Source: a virus. From it: DNA of 46,464 bases. Numbering within the stretch: position 1 is the first letter of the stretch; each line of letters begins with the position of its first letter. The position numbers and the translations under genes are program-made. Shown piece by piece: positions 15,005 through 21,674 of the stretch. Below the pieces are notes generated by a model, which had not been told where the DNA came from, did not search any database, and saw only the letters and a program-made list of their open reading frames with translations. Location: the IMG/VR virus record IMGVR_UViG_3300037584_005362, positions 1-46,464 of that record, one strand, 5' to 3'.

Positions 15005-15397
15005 ATGGAACTTGGCACATTTTTAGTCAACGTGTACAAAGGTGCGGTTGACAAAGTAACCGCATACAATGGGTCGGCTGATAGTAAAAGTTTATCGGTT
15101 ATAGAAAATCAAGTATATTACTTAGAAAAAACTCTTATCAAAACATTTTTTGAATCAGATGTTCTTGCATGTGATGCATACATTTCAAAGATGAAGAGAC
15201 GGCTTGATTTGATACGAATAACATTACAATCCGAACTTGCAACGTTTAATGTAGATTGTCAGTATCTTATACGGTTTGTTAGGTTGTGTAATACCCATGT
15301 TATAACTGAAAGGAAGGCTTTACCAAAGGATGTATTGAAAATTTTAAACATAATTTACAAAAGAAAAGGAGATATAATAGATATTTATAAAAAATAG
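15005..15397 (+). CDS. Hypothetical protein, 130 residues
   Basis: Predicted all-helical, with Leu/Ile heptad-like stretches (about 30-75) and a basic C-terminus (KRKGDIIDIYKK). Starts at ATG 15005. No Cys pairs, membrane segments or known domain. It ends in front of the only strong Shine-Dalgarno sequence of the window. Function unknown. Confidence 0.6.
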   Translation: MELGTFLVNVYKGAVDKVTAYNGSADSKSLSVIENQVYYLEKTLIKTFFESDVLACDAYISKMKRRLDLIRITLQSELATFNVDCQYLIRFVRLCNTHVITERKALPKDVLKILNIIYKRKGDIIDIYKK

Positions 15398-15402
15398 GAG
15401 GA
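15396..15402 (+). promoter_or_regulatory. Strong Shine-Dalgarno sequence (unusual here)
   Basis: AGGAGG occurs about seven bases before ATG 15409. Most other genes have A/T-rich leaders with no such sequence, as is usual in Bacteroidetes, so this one stands out. Confidence 0.6.
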
Positions 15403-15408
15403 CAACGT

Positions 15409-15774
15409 ATGATTAATAATGAGTATTGGGATAGTGATGAATATGAATTCTTTAATGAATTGGAAGATGATGATAAACTACTATACATATATGATTTGAT
15501 GTTGGCTGATATTGATGATTTTATATGGGGTGGTGATGATGCTGATTCTGATATATGGGATGAATTGAAACGAGAAACTGAGTTTAGTTATGATACTCCA
15601 TCCCCAAAGGGAGTTAGGATAACTGCTAAGACATTGGATGATATAAAAGATATTGCAGATTTAATGATGATGAACGGTGCTATAATGACAGAGAGTAAAC
15701 TAACCATCACAAAGGAAAATGTCATTATGACATACGTTTTATTGGGTAAATCTAATCCGATATCAATGAACTGA
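15409..15774 (+). CDS. Very acidic hypothetical protein, 121 residues
   Basis: The first half consists largely of Asp, Glu, Tyr and Trp (YWDSDEYEFFNELEDDDK, then IDDFIWGGDDADSDIWDEL), followed by a mixed region (about 65-121). Such negatively charged phage proteins can mimic DNA or bind basic partners, but there is no specific support for that here. It is translated from the strongest ribosome-binding site in the window, suggesting abundant expression. Function unknown. Confidence 0.65.
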   Translation: MINNEYWDSDEYEFFNELEDDDKLLYIYDLMLADIDDFIWGGDDADSDIWDELKRETEFSYDTPSPKGVRITAKTLDDIKDIADLMMMNGAIMTESKLTITKENVIMTYVLLGKSNPISMN

Positions 15775-15860
15775 CAATGTGTCATATATTTTGAGTTGGT
15801 ATACTAATTGATTAATAGTAAGTATAAATTATTTTTAAACATTAAAAAAGAGTATACATT

Positions 15861-16208
15861 ATGCTATTAACAAGAACTTACAACAACGATTTATTAAGTG
15901 ACGTATTTGACACATTTTTAAATCTACCAAGAGAATTTTCAACAGATTATAAGATTGATGGTGATAACATCAAAATGGAATTTGATGTACCAGGTTTCTC
16001 TAAAACAGATTTCACTATTTCTGCAGATGATTTTATTTTAACCATTGAAGGTAAGACTGATGGTCGAACTTTTAACAAGAGACTCAAAATTAATAAAGAT
16101 TTTGATTTATCTAAAACTGAAGCCATTGTTGAAAATGGTGTATTGAATTTAACAATTCCAAAATTAGAGGATAAGAAAAGAAAACTTATTCAAATTAAAG
16201 TTAAATAA
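15861..16208 (+). CDS. hsp20: Small heat-shock protein (Hsp20/alpha-crystallin)
   Basis: A 115-residue Hsp20: a short N-terminal arm, then the alpha-crystallin domain (about 30-112) with the strand MEFDVPGFSKTDF and the family hallmark ENGVLNLTIPK near 93-103. It is an ATP-independent holdase that keeps unfolded proteins soluble; Hsp20 genes are common in T4-like marine phages, where a role in virion morphogenesis or stress during infection has been proposed. The C-terminal IQIKV is a plausible IxI oligomerisation motif. TAATG coupling to the small gene that follows. Confidence 0.9.
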   Translation: MLLTRTYNNDLLSDVFDTFLNLPREFSTDYKIDGDNIKMEFDVPGFSKTDFTISADDFILTIEGKTDGRTFNKRLKINKDFDLSKTEAIVENGVLNLTIPKLEDKKRKLIQIKVK

Positions 16209-16387
16209 TGTTTAACAAAGAAGTTATAAACGCTGGTGATAAATTATATTTAGTGGTTAGAAAGGTTCTTATAGAACATAACCCTATAATTGAAACTTGG
16301 AAAGAACATCTCAGAGCAGATAGAGTTTTTAGAAAAGAACCTTACTTTTATTTTGTAAAGGATATCGTGGATTTAGAACCTAATTAA
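16208..16387 (+). CDS. Small hypothetical protein, 59 residues
   Basis: ATG 16208 shares a base with the Hsp20 stop (TAATG), and the frame closes at TAA 16385-16387. The translation begins MFNKEVINAGDKLYLVVRK and is basic, with an aromatic patch PYFYF. Size, coupling and composition suggest a real gene of the Hsp20 operon. Function unknown. Confidence 0.6.
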   Translation: MFNKEVINAGDKLYLVVRKVLIEHNPIIETWKEHLRADRVFRKEPYFYFVKDIVDLEPN

Positions 16388-16389
16388 TT

Positions 16390-16446
16390 TTAACATTTAT
16401 TTAACATAAGGGAACTTGGAAAAGTTCCCTTTTTTTATTATCTTTA
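16390..16446 (+). promoter_or_regulatory. Promoter with TTAACA boxes overlapping a terminator
   Basis: TTAACA occurs at 16390 and 16401, 11 bp apart. A -35-like TTGGAAAA (16416) is placed inside the terminator hairpin, and the -10-like TATCTTTA (16439-16446) lies just after its T-run. Box to -10 distance is 38 bp; -35 to -10 offset is 23 bp as elsewhere. It should drive uvsE at 16482. Confidence 0.6.
16408..16437 (+). terminator. Intrinsic terminator of the Hsp20 operon
   Basis: AGGGAACTT pairs with AAGTTCCCT around a four-base loop and is followed by seven or more T. The stem's 3' half contains the -35 region of the next promoter. Confidence 0.9.
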
Positions 16447-16481
16447 CAGTGTAATTTATTTACTATTAAAAATTATATATT

Positions 16482-17399
16482 ATGAATTTAGGATATGCGT
16501 GTATCAATATGACACTACGTAAAAAAAATATTACTACGAATCGTAGTATGATTAAAAGAACATTCCAACAAAAGGGTATCGAATATGCTTCAGAGTTAGG
16601 TATTCAGAATGTTAGGGACTTGATAGAAATTATCAAATGGAATCACAAAAATGGTATCAACTTTTTTAGGACAACATCTAATCTGTTTCCTTGGGCATCT
16701 GAATACAAACTATCAGATATGCCACACTACCATCGTATCAAGAATCTACTAAATGGTGCAGGTCACTTGGCTAAGAAATATAATCAACGTATAACGGCTC
16801 ATCCTGGCCCGTTTAATGTGTTGGTATCTCCAAACGAAAATGTTGTAAAGAATACGATTACAGACCTTTCAATACATGGTGAGGTCTTTGATATGATGGG
16901 TTTATCACATACACCTTATAACAAGTTAAATATTCATTGTAATGGTGTCTATGGTGATAAAAAATCCGCTATGGATAGATTCTGTAAAAACTTTGAAAGA
17001 CTTCCTTATTCAGTACAATCTCGTCTTACTGTAGAGAATGATGACAAAGCATCTATGTACTCTGTAAAAGATTTAATGTACATACATGAACGAATTGGTA
17101 TACCTATCGTGTTTGATTACCACCATCACAAATTCAATACAGGTGGGTTATCTGAAAAAGATGCATTAGAGTTAGCTATGACAACTTGGCCTGATGGGAT
17201 TACACCAGTGGTACACTATTCAGAATCTAAAGCTTTACATGAGAACAATTCTAAGATTAAGCCACAGGCACATTCAGATTTTATATCTGATACTATTAAG
17301 ACTTATGGTAACAAGGTAGATGTAATGGTTGAGTCTAAAATGAAAGAATTAACTATTATGGAGTACAGAAAAGCCAATCTGGCAGAGAATGCCCTTTAA
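16482..17399 (+). CDS. uvsE: UV damage endonuclease UvsE/UVDE
   Basis: A 305-residue member of the UVDE family, TIM-barrel endonucleases that nick DNA 5' of UV photoproducts and start an alternative excision repair. It begins with the family's MNLGYACINMTLR, and contains FFRTTSNLFPWASEY, ITAHPGPFNVL, LNIHCNG, LTVENDD and FDYHHHKFN, with the His, Glu and Asp residues that bind the metal cluster. Length is normal. Phages exposed to sunlight often carry repair enzymes (T4 uses DenV). It has its own TTAACA-type promoter and is followed by several hairpins. Confidence 0.93.
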   Translation: MNLGYACINMTLRKKNITTNRSMIKRTFQQKGIEYASELGIQNVRDLIEIIKWNHKNGINFFRTTSNLFPWASEYKLSDMPHYHRIKNLLNGAGHLAKKYNQRITAHPGPFNVLVSPNENVVKNTITDLSIHGEVFDMMGLSHTPYNKLNIHCNGVYGDKKSAMDRFCKNFERLPYSVQSRLTVENDDKASMYSVKDLMYIHERIGIPIVFDYHHHKFNTGGLSEKDALELAMTTWPDGITPVVHYSESKALHENNSKIKPQAHSDFISDTIKTYGNKVDVMVESKMKELTIMEYRKANLAENAL

Positions 17400-17408
17400 G
17401 GTTGTTTT

Positions 17409-17485
17409 ATTATTAATTATTTCTATTAATAATTTAATACTTATTAATGGGATTTTTAATTCCATTATTTCCATTTACAGGAAAT
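17409..17485 (+). terminator. Hairpin cluster downstream of uvsE
   Basis: Three inverted repeats fill the 130-base gap: ATTATTAAT/ATTAATAAT (17409-17417, 17425-17433); TAATGGGATT/AATTCCATTA (17445-17454, 17458-17467); ATTTCC/GGAAAT (17467-17472, 17480-17485). None has a long T-run, so termination would be weak; the second and third share a base and could be alternatives. Confidence 0.45.
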
Positions 17486-17493
17486 GATTTATA

Positions 17494-17501
17494 TATAAAT
17501 A
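17494..17501 (+). promoter_or_regulatory. TATAAATA, identical to the T4 late promoter consensus
   Basis: The octamer TATAAATA lies 29-36 bases upstream of ATG 17530. It matches the T4 late -10 element exactly, but it is the only such instance in an intergenic position here, and the region is very AT-rich. Confidence 0.3.
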
Positions 17502-17529
17502 CAATTTAACAATTTAATAAAACTAAAAA

Positions 17530-18534
17530 ATGAGAAAAAAAATGAAAAAATTTTTCAACAGTCATAATATGTTTATGTTATTGATGGTTAGCAGTACATT
17601 ACTGTTAGCTGGTTCAGCTGCATATTATTCTGTATTCGGTCTAAGTTCTTTATTTGCTGGTGCTAAATTTGAGGTAATAATTTTAGCAGGTGGATTGGAA
17701 TTTTCAAAACTAATCGTGGCATCATACTTACATAATCATTGGAAAATCGCTGGTTGGATGAAGTACTATCTATGTCTGGCTGTTTTTATACTTATGGTAA
17801 TTACATCAGTTGGTATATATGGGTTCTTAACGGCGGCATATCAAAAAACATCTGATGAATTAATGATTACAGATAAGAAAATATCGGTAATAGAATTAAA
17901 GAAAGATAGATTCCAAACTCAGTTAGATGGGGTTGTGGTTGAGAAAGAGCAGATAAACACATCTATTTTAGAACTATCCAAAGGTCTATCAAATAATATT
18001 ATTCAGTATAAAGATAGAGAAACTGGTCAAATTATAACAACGACATCATCATCAACTCGTAGAGCTCTACAAAAACAATTGGATGATAATAAAGAAATTT
18101 TAAATAAAGTATCACAAAAAGTAGAATCATTAACTGATTCTGTAACTAAATTAGATTTTGAAATATTAGATATTCAGTCTAATAATGAAGCAGCTGCCGA
18201 GATTGGGCCATTAAGATATCTATCAAAACTTACAGGTAAGTCAATGGATGTTATTGTGAATTGGTTTACACTATTGATAGTATTTGTGTTTGACCCGTTG
18301 GCAATTGCAATGGTCATAGCATTAAACAAACTCACAGGTTTTGGTAAACCACATAAAACAGTAGAATCAATTCCATTTGAAATTGTTAATCCTATTAAAG
18401 AGCCTGAACCAGAACCTGAGGTTGAGGAAGAGATTAAAGAAGAAAAAGAAGAACCGAAACCAGATACAAATTTATATAATGAACCACGAAAAGATACGTA
18501 TACCGATGGTGATAATGCAAATATGGGTAAATAA
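17530..18534 (+). CDS. Membrane protein with large coiled-coil domain
   Basis: The 334-residue product has hydrophobic segments at about 15-35, 45-65, 80-102 and 240-262, with a coiled-coil-like domain (about 105-225) between the last two. The C-terminal tail is rich in Glu and Pro (EPEPEPEVEEEIKEEKEEPK) and ends with polar residues. This suggests an inner-membrane anchored scaffold with a large extramembrane helical bundle. Similar proteins seem to occur in other T4-like marine phages, but no function is known to me. Confidence 0.65.
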   Translation: MRKKMKKFFNSHNMFMLLMVSSTLLLAGSAAYYSVFGLSSLFAGAKFEVIILAGGLEFSKLIVASYLHNHWKIAGWMKYYLCLAVFILMVITSVGIYGFLTAAYQKTSDELMITDKKISVIELKKDRFQTQLDGVVVEKEQINTSILELSKGLSNNIIQYKDRETGQIITTTSSSTRRALQKQLDDNKEILNKVSQKVESLTDSVTKLDFEILDIQSNNEAAAEIGPLRYLSKLTGKSMDVIVNWFTLLIVFVFDPLAIAMVIALNKLTGFGKPHKTVESIPFEIVNPIKEPEPEPEVEEEIKEEKEEPKPDTNLYNEPRKDTYTDGDNANMGK

Positions 18535-18536
18535 AT

Positions 18537-18567
18537 TTGGAATATTGAAATATTTTTTGTATATTAT
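18537..18567 (+). promoter_or_regulatory. Promoter without TTAACA box, upstream of clpP
   Basis: TTTGG at 18536-18540 lies at the usual 23-bp offset from TATATTAT (18560-18567), preceded by TTTG. The nearly identical arrangement recurs at 37238-37268. It matches the Bacteroidetes TTTG-N19-21-TAnnTTTG pattern in spacing. No TTAACA box is found upstream. Confidence 0.65.
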
Positions 18568-18594
18568 ATAAAATTTAAATTTAAACAATAATAT

Positions 18595-19227
18595 ATGAGT
18601 TTGTATAATGATAATCGTACATCCACAACTGAATCGGATGTGAACTACACATCGTCATCAAAACGAGAACGTGATAAATGGTTTCAAGAATTTAGAGAGT
18701 TTGATTATGGTATTGATATTAATGACAATATTATATTAATACAAGATGAGATTCAAACTGGTCTATTATTTGATGTTGTATCAAAAGTAAGATTACTCAA
18801 AAAGATTAATACAGATTTAAAATCAATAACAATACTATTAAATTCAGGTGGTGGTGATGTTGTTGAAACTTTAGGTTTAATTGATTATATTCGTTCTTTA
18901 GATAGAGATGGTATAAAAACAAATATAGTTTGTAGAGGAATGGCAATGTCAGCCGCGGCATTATTACTAACCGCTGGAACTGGTCTAAGGGCATCATCTA
19001 AACATTCAAAAATAATGGTACATCAATTATCTTCATTTACCGCTGGTAAATTATCTGATATAAAATCCAATGCTAGATTTGCAGAACAATTAGAAGAGGA
19101 TTGTAATCAGATTATGGAAGAGTGTACTAAGAAAGATAAAACGTGGTGGAAATCAAATCAACAAAATGATTATTTCATCACATCAGAAAAAGCATTAGAA
19201 TTAGGTATAATAGATAAAATAATTTAA
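18595..19227 (+). CDS. clpP: ClpP-like serine protease
   Basis: The 210-residue product is a ClpP-family protease. The triad is visible: Ser119 in RGMAMSAAALLLTAG, His143 in MVHQLSS, and Asp192 in DYFITSEKALELGIID, with spacings (24 and 49 residues) like those of cellular ClpP. LLNSGGGDV (81-89) is the substrate-binding Gly-rich segment. It could form barrels with a host Clp ATPase, or process capsid proteins as the prohead protease in place of T4 gp21. GroES follows after three bases, suggesting a protein quality-control or capsid-assembly operon. Confidence 0.9.
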   Translation: MSLYNDNRTSTTESDVNYTSSSKRERDKWFQEFREFDYGIDINDNIILIQDEIQTGLLFDVVSKVRLLKKINTDLKSITILLNSGGGDVVETLGLIDYIRSLDRDGIKTNIVCRGMAMSAAALLLTAGTGLRASSKHSKIMVHQLSSFTAGKLSDIKSNARFAEQLEEDCNQIMEECTKKDKTWWKSNQQNDYFITSEKALELGIIDKII

Positions 19228-19230
19228 GTT

Positions 19231-19533
19231 ATGGAAATGAAATACACACCGTTAGGTGATAGAGTCGTTATTGAAATAATTAAACGACACGATGAAAAAA
19301 CAAAAGGTGGGTTATACAAACCATCAGGTTCTGAAACAACAATGTTAGGGAAAGTAATTGCAGTAGGTGGTGGGTTATTCACTCATACAGGCGATAGAAT
19401 ACCAATGACAGTACAAATTGGTGATACAGTATTATTAGATGGCACTGGTTTCAAGCACAAAAACAATGGAAAGACTTACAACATTTATAGAGAAAGTGAG
19501 TTATTATCAATCATAGAAGAAACTGAAAAATAA
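19231..19533 (+). CDS. groES: GroES-type co-chaperonin
   Basis: The 100-residue product starts YTPLGDRVVIEI, the GroES hallmark, followed by a mobile-loop region (DEKTKGGLYKPSGSETTMLG) and GKVIAVGGG, then GDTVLLDGTGFK. T4 encodes gp31, a GroES substitute needed to fold its capsid protein in host GroEL; this protein is closer to the cellular family and may do the same. It lies three bases from clpP and two from the HD hydrolase, so the three are one operon driven by the promoter at 18537. Confidence 0.92.
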   Translation: MEMKYTPLGDRVVIEIIKRHDEKTKGGLYKPSGSETTMLGKVIAVGGGLFTHTGDRIPMTVQIGDTVLLDGTGFKHKNNGKTYNIYRESELLSIIEETEK

Positions 19534-19535
19534 TT

Positions 19536-20306
19536 ATGATACACATCTTAGATGAAAATAAAATCCAAGAAAACTATTCTAAATTTAGAAAACTAATCAA
19601 CCAAACTTTTAGTGGTGATAGATTGGAATCCTTAAACAAGATGTATGATTTATTGGAAGATAGAATCGTACTTACACCAGCCTCATCAACTGAACATTTT
19701 CACAATGCATTTGCAGGTGGATACATTGACCACATTTTAAGAGTAACTTATAATGCAATTAAAATTTATGAGTTATATGAAACTTTGGGTATGGTATTAG
19801 ACTTTGACAAAGAAACTCTAATATTTACAGCACTACACCACGACTTAGGTAAAGTGGGTAATGATAAAGAGAGTTGGTACATTCCAAATGATTCACAATG
19901 GCATATTGACAATCAAGGTAAGATTTATAAAACAAATCCAGATATGCATTGGATGGAATTGAATGATAGAACATTTTGGATGTTAAACCATTATGGTATT
20001 AAAATTACTGAAGAGGAATACATTGGTATTAAATTAACTGATGGATTATACGATGAGAGTAACAAAAGATATTATATTACGTATAATAAAGATAACGTAC
20101 TAAAAACATCACTACCATTTGTTATGCATCAAGCCGATATGATAGCCTCAAATTTTGAGAGGAACAGAGTAATGAATACCAACAAAAAACCACAGACTAA
20201 GAATGTGGGTGGTAGACCATCTAAAAAACAAAAATTAAAAAACGTAAAAATGCCAGAGAAGATTGATTTCAAATCTATATTTGGTGATACAACTTCCCAA
20301 AGTTAA
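19536..20306 (+). CDS. HD-domain phosphohydrolase
   Basis: The 256-residue product carries an HD-superfamily metal site: His66 (YIDHILRV), His102-Asp103 in HHDLGK, and a distant Asp201 (MHQADMIA). HD proteins hydrolyse phosphate esters of nucleotides, cyclic nucleotides or oligonucleotides. The C-terminal 50 residues are basic and likely disordered (KKPQTKNVGGRPSKKQK), which could bind nucleic acid. It is the third gene of the clpP-groES operon. Substrate unknown; dNTP recycling or removal of a host signalling nucleotide are both possible. Confidence 0.8.
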   Translation: MIHILDENKIQENYSKFRKLINQTFSGDRLESLNKMYDLLEDRIVLTPASSTEHFHNAFAGGYIDHILRVTYNAIKIYELYETLGMVLDFDKETLIFTALHHDLGKVGNDKESWYIPNDSQWHIDNQGKIYKTNPDMHWMELNDRTFWMLNHYGIKITEEEYIGIKLTDGLYDESNKRYYITYNKDNVLKTSLPFVMHQADMIASNFERNRVMNTNKKPQTKNVGGRPSKKQKLKNVKMPEKIDFKSIFGDTTSQS

Positions 20307-20316
20307 ATTATAAAAT

Positions 20317-20616
20317 ATGGTATTAACGACATTTTTCGTAATTTCTTCAGTAGCTACTTTTATTCTACAAATGTATGTTATTCGTAATCTATTAGTCAAG
20401 TACGAGCGGATGGAAGAAGAATTAGAGAAAACTGATGAGTTTTTTTTAGAGTTTTATGATGATATGAAATTAGCATATGACAGAATGAAAAAGATAGATA
20501 GATTGGGTTCATTTGAATCTGATGACGAATCGGGATTTATATTTGAACAAATAAAAAGTTCGATGGAAATGTTAAATAAAAGATTGGATTTAGATGCCAC
20601 GAAAGAGAAAGAATAA
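20317..20616 (+). CDS. Small membrane-anchored coiled-coil protein
   Basis: The 99-residue product has an N-terminal hydrophobic helix (about 4-24, TTFFVISSVATFILQMYVIR) and then a long, charged coiled-coil-like region to the C-terminus. Such proteins sit just before the late sigma gene in this operon; I recall similar ones in marine T4-like phages but with no assigned function. The next gene starts inside its last codons (20594). Confidence 0.65.
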   Translation: MVLTTFFVISSVATFILQMYVIRNLLVKYERMEEELEKTDEFFLEFYDDMKLAYDRMKKIDRLGSFESDDESGFIFEQIKSSMEMLNKRLDLDATKEKE

Positions 20617-21310
20617 AAGATACTTCACAAAGATTACAGAGATTGCTATAAATGCCTACAACAATTGTGAAGACCAAAGATTAAAAAATAAAATCTATAA
20701 CAGATTTATACATTACCCATTCAACAAGTTATCAGAGAATGTAATTCATACATACAAGACTTACTATTTTGATGTACCATATGAGGATGTAAAGGCAAGT
20801 GTTGTTGCTTTCTTGAATGAAAAGATACATAAATTCAATGGTGATAATGGTAGAGCATTTTCATACTTTACAGTTGTAGCTAGAAACTATCTTTTCAATG
20901 AAAATAATGCAAACTATGCCAGAATGAAAGCCAGAGATGATATATCAAAAATTGATACGTCACGTAATATTACAAATGAGGTTGTGGCGTATAACAATAG
21001 AGAATCAAAATCAGATTTTATAGACCAATATGTTGAATACATTGATACCCATTTATTTGATTTATTTTTGAAAGATAGAGATAGGGCTATAGCAGATAGT
21101 ATAAATGAATTGTTTAGAACTCGTGCAGATTTGTATTCTTACAATAAGAAAGCTCTTTACATACTTATTAGAGAGAGAACTGGTGTACATACACAATATA
21201 TAACAAAGGTTGTTGGTAGATTAAAACGTATTTATGCTGAGTTGTTGGTAGAATATAATAGAGATGGATATCTATCTAATAGTTATAAGTTAAAGGAATT
21301 TGATGAATAA
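20594..21310 (+). CDS. 55: gp55-like sigma factor for late transcription
   Basis: The 238-residue product resembles T4 gp55, the small sigma factor that directs host RNA polymerase to late promoters. The segment KIHKFNGDNGRAFSYFTVVA (about 76-95) is the gp55/sigma region 2 core, in which the aromatic FSYFT cluster opens the -10 DNA. The N-terminus is very basic. A helix-turn-helix-like segment near the C-terminus (ERTGVHTQYITKVVGRLK) is present, unlike the minimal T4 protein (185 residues). It overlaps both neighbours and lies directly upstream of the baseplate genes. Confidence 0.8.
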   Translation: MPRKRKNKRYFTKITEIAINAYNNCEDQRLKNKIYNRFIHYPFNKLSENVIHTYKTYYFDVPYEDVKASVVAFLNEKIHKFNGDNGRAFSYFTVVARNYLFNENNANYARMKARDDISKIDTSRNITNEVVAYNNRESKSDFIDQYVEYIDTHLFDLFLKDRDRAIADSINELFRTRADLYSYNKKALYILIRERTGVHTQYITKVVGRLKRIYAELLVEYNRDGYLSNSYKLKEFDE

Positions 21311-21674
21311 AGATACAGAACTTTTTAAAGGTAAATCATTTGCTGATATCATGTCAGATATCTACACCAATTCAAAAAAGAAAGATAGACAGATTAAATT
21401 ACTAATAGCTCAATTAGAACCATTAGTAAAAGATATAAATGATGCCACAGTTGTTGTTCCATTAATAAAAGAATATATGGAAGTCTCAGTTAGAAACGAT
21501 GACCAGATAGTTAAGTTAGCGGCTATAATCCAACGAATGATGAAAGATACTAACTCCGATGATTCGGCTGGTGGCCTTGGTTTAACTGAAGAGGAAAAGA
21601 GGCAACTGTTAGAAAACGCAAAAGAGATTGATGACCAAATCGACTCTTTAAAAAATGATGGAGATGATGAATGA
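21303..21674 (+). CDS. Hypothetical protein between late sigma factor and spike
   Basis: The frame opens at TTG 21300; ATG 21303 is the likely start, overlapping the sigma gene stop. The 123-residue product is helical and acidic, with a Gly/Asp-rich loop (about 89-98) and a Glu-rich C-terminus. Its position next to the sigma factor raises the idea of a gp33-type co-activator or clamp-binding factor, but it does not show a recognisable gp33 sequence or a clear clamp-binding hydrophobic tail. ATGA coupling to the spike gene. Confidence 0.6.
   Translation: MNKDTELFKGKSFADIMSDIYTNSKKKDRQIKLLIAQLEPLVKDINDATVVVPLIKEYMEVSVRNDDQIVKLAAIIQRMMKDTNSDDSAGGLGLTEEEKRQLLENAKEIDDQIDSLKNDGDDE

Noticed and set aside
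21303-21674. gp33-type late co-activator
   Set aside because: Position next to the late sigma gene is suggestive, but no gp33-like sequence or clear clamp-binding tail could be recognised.
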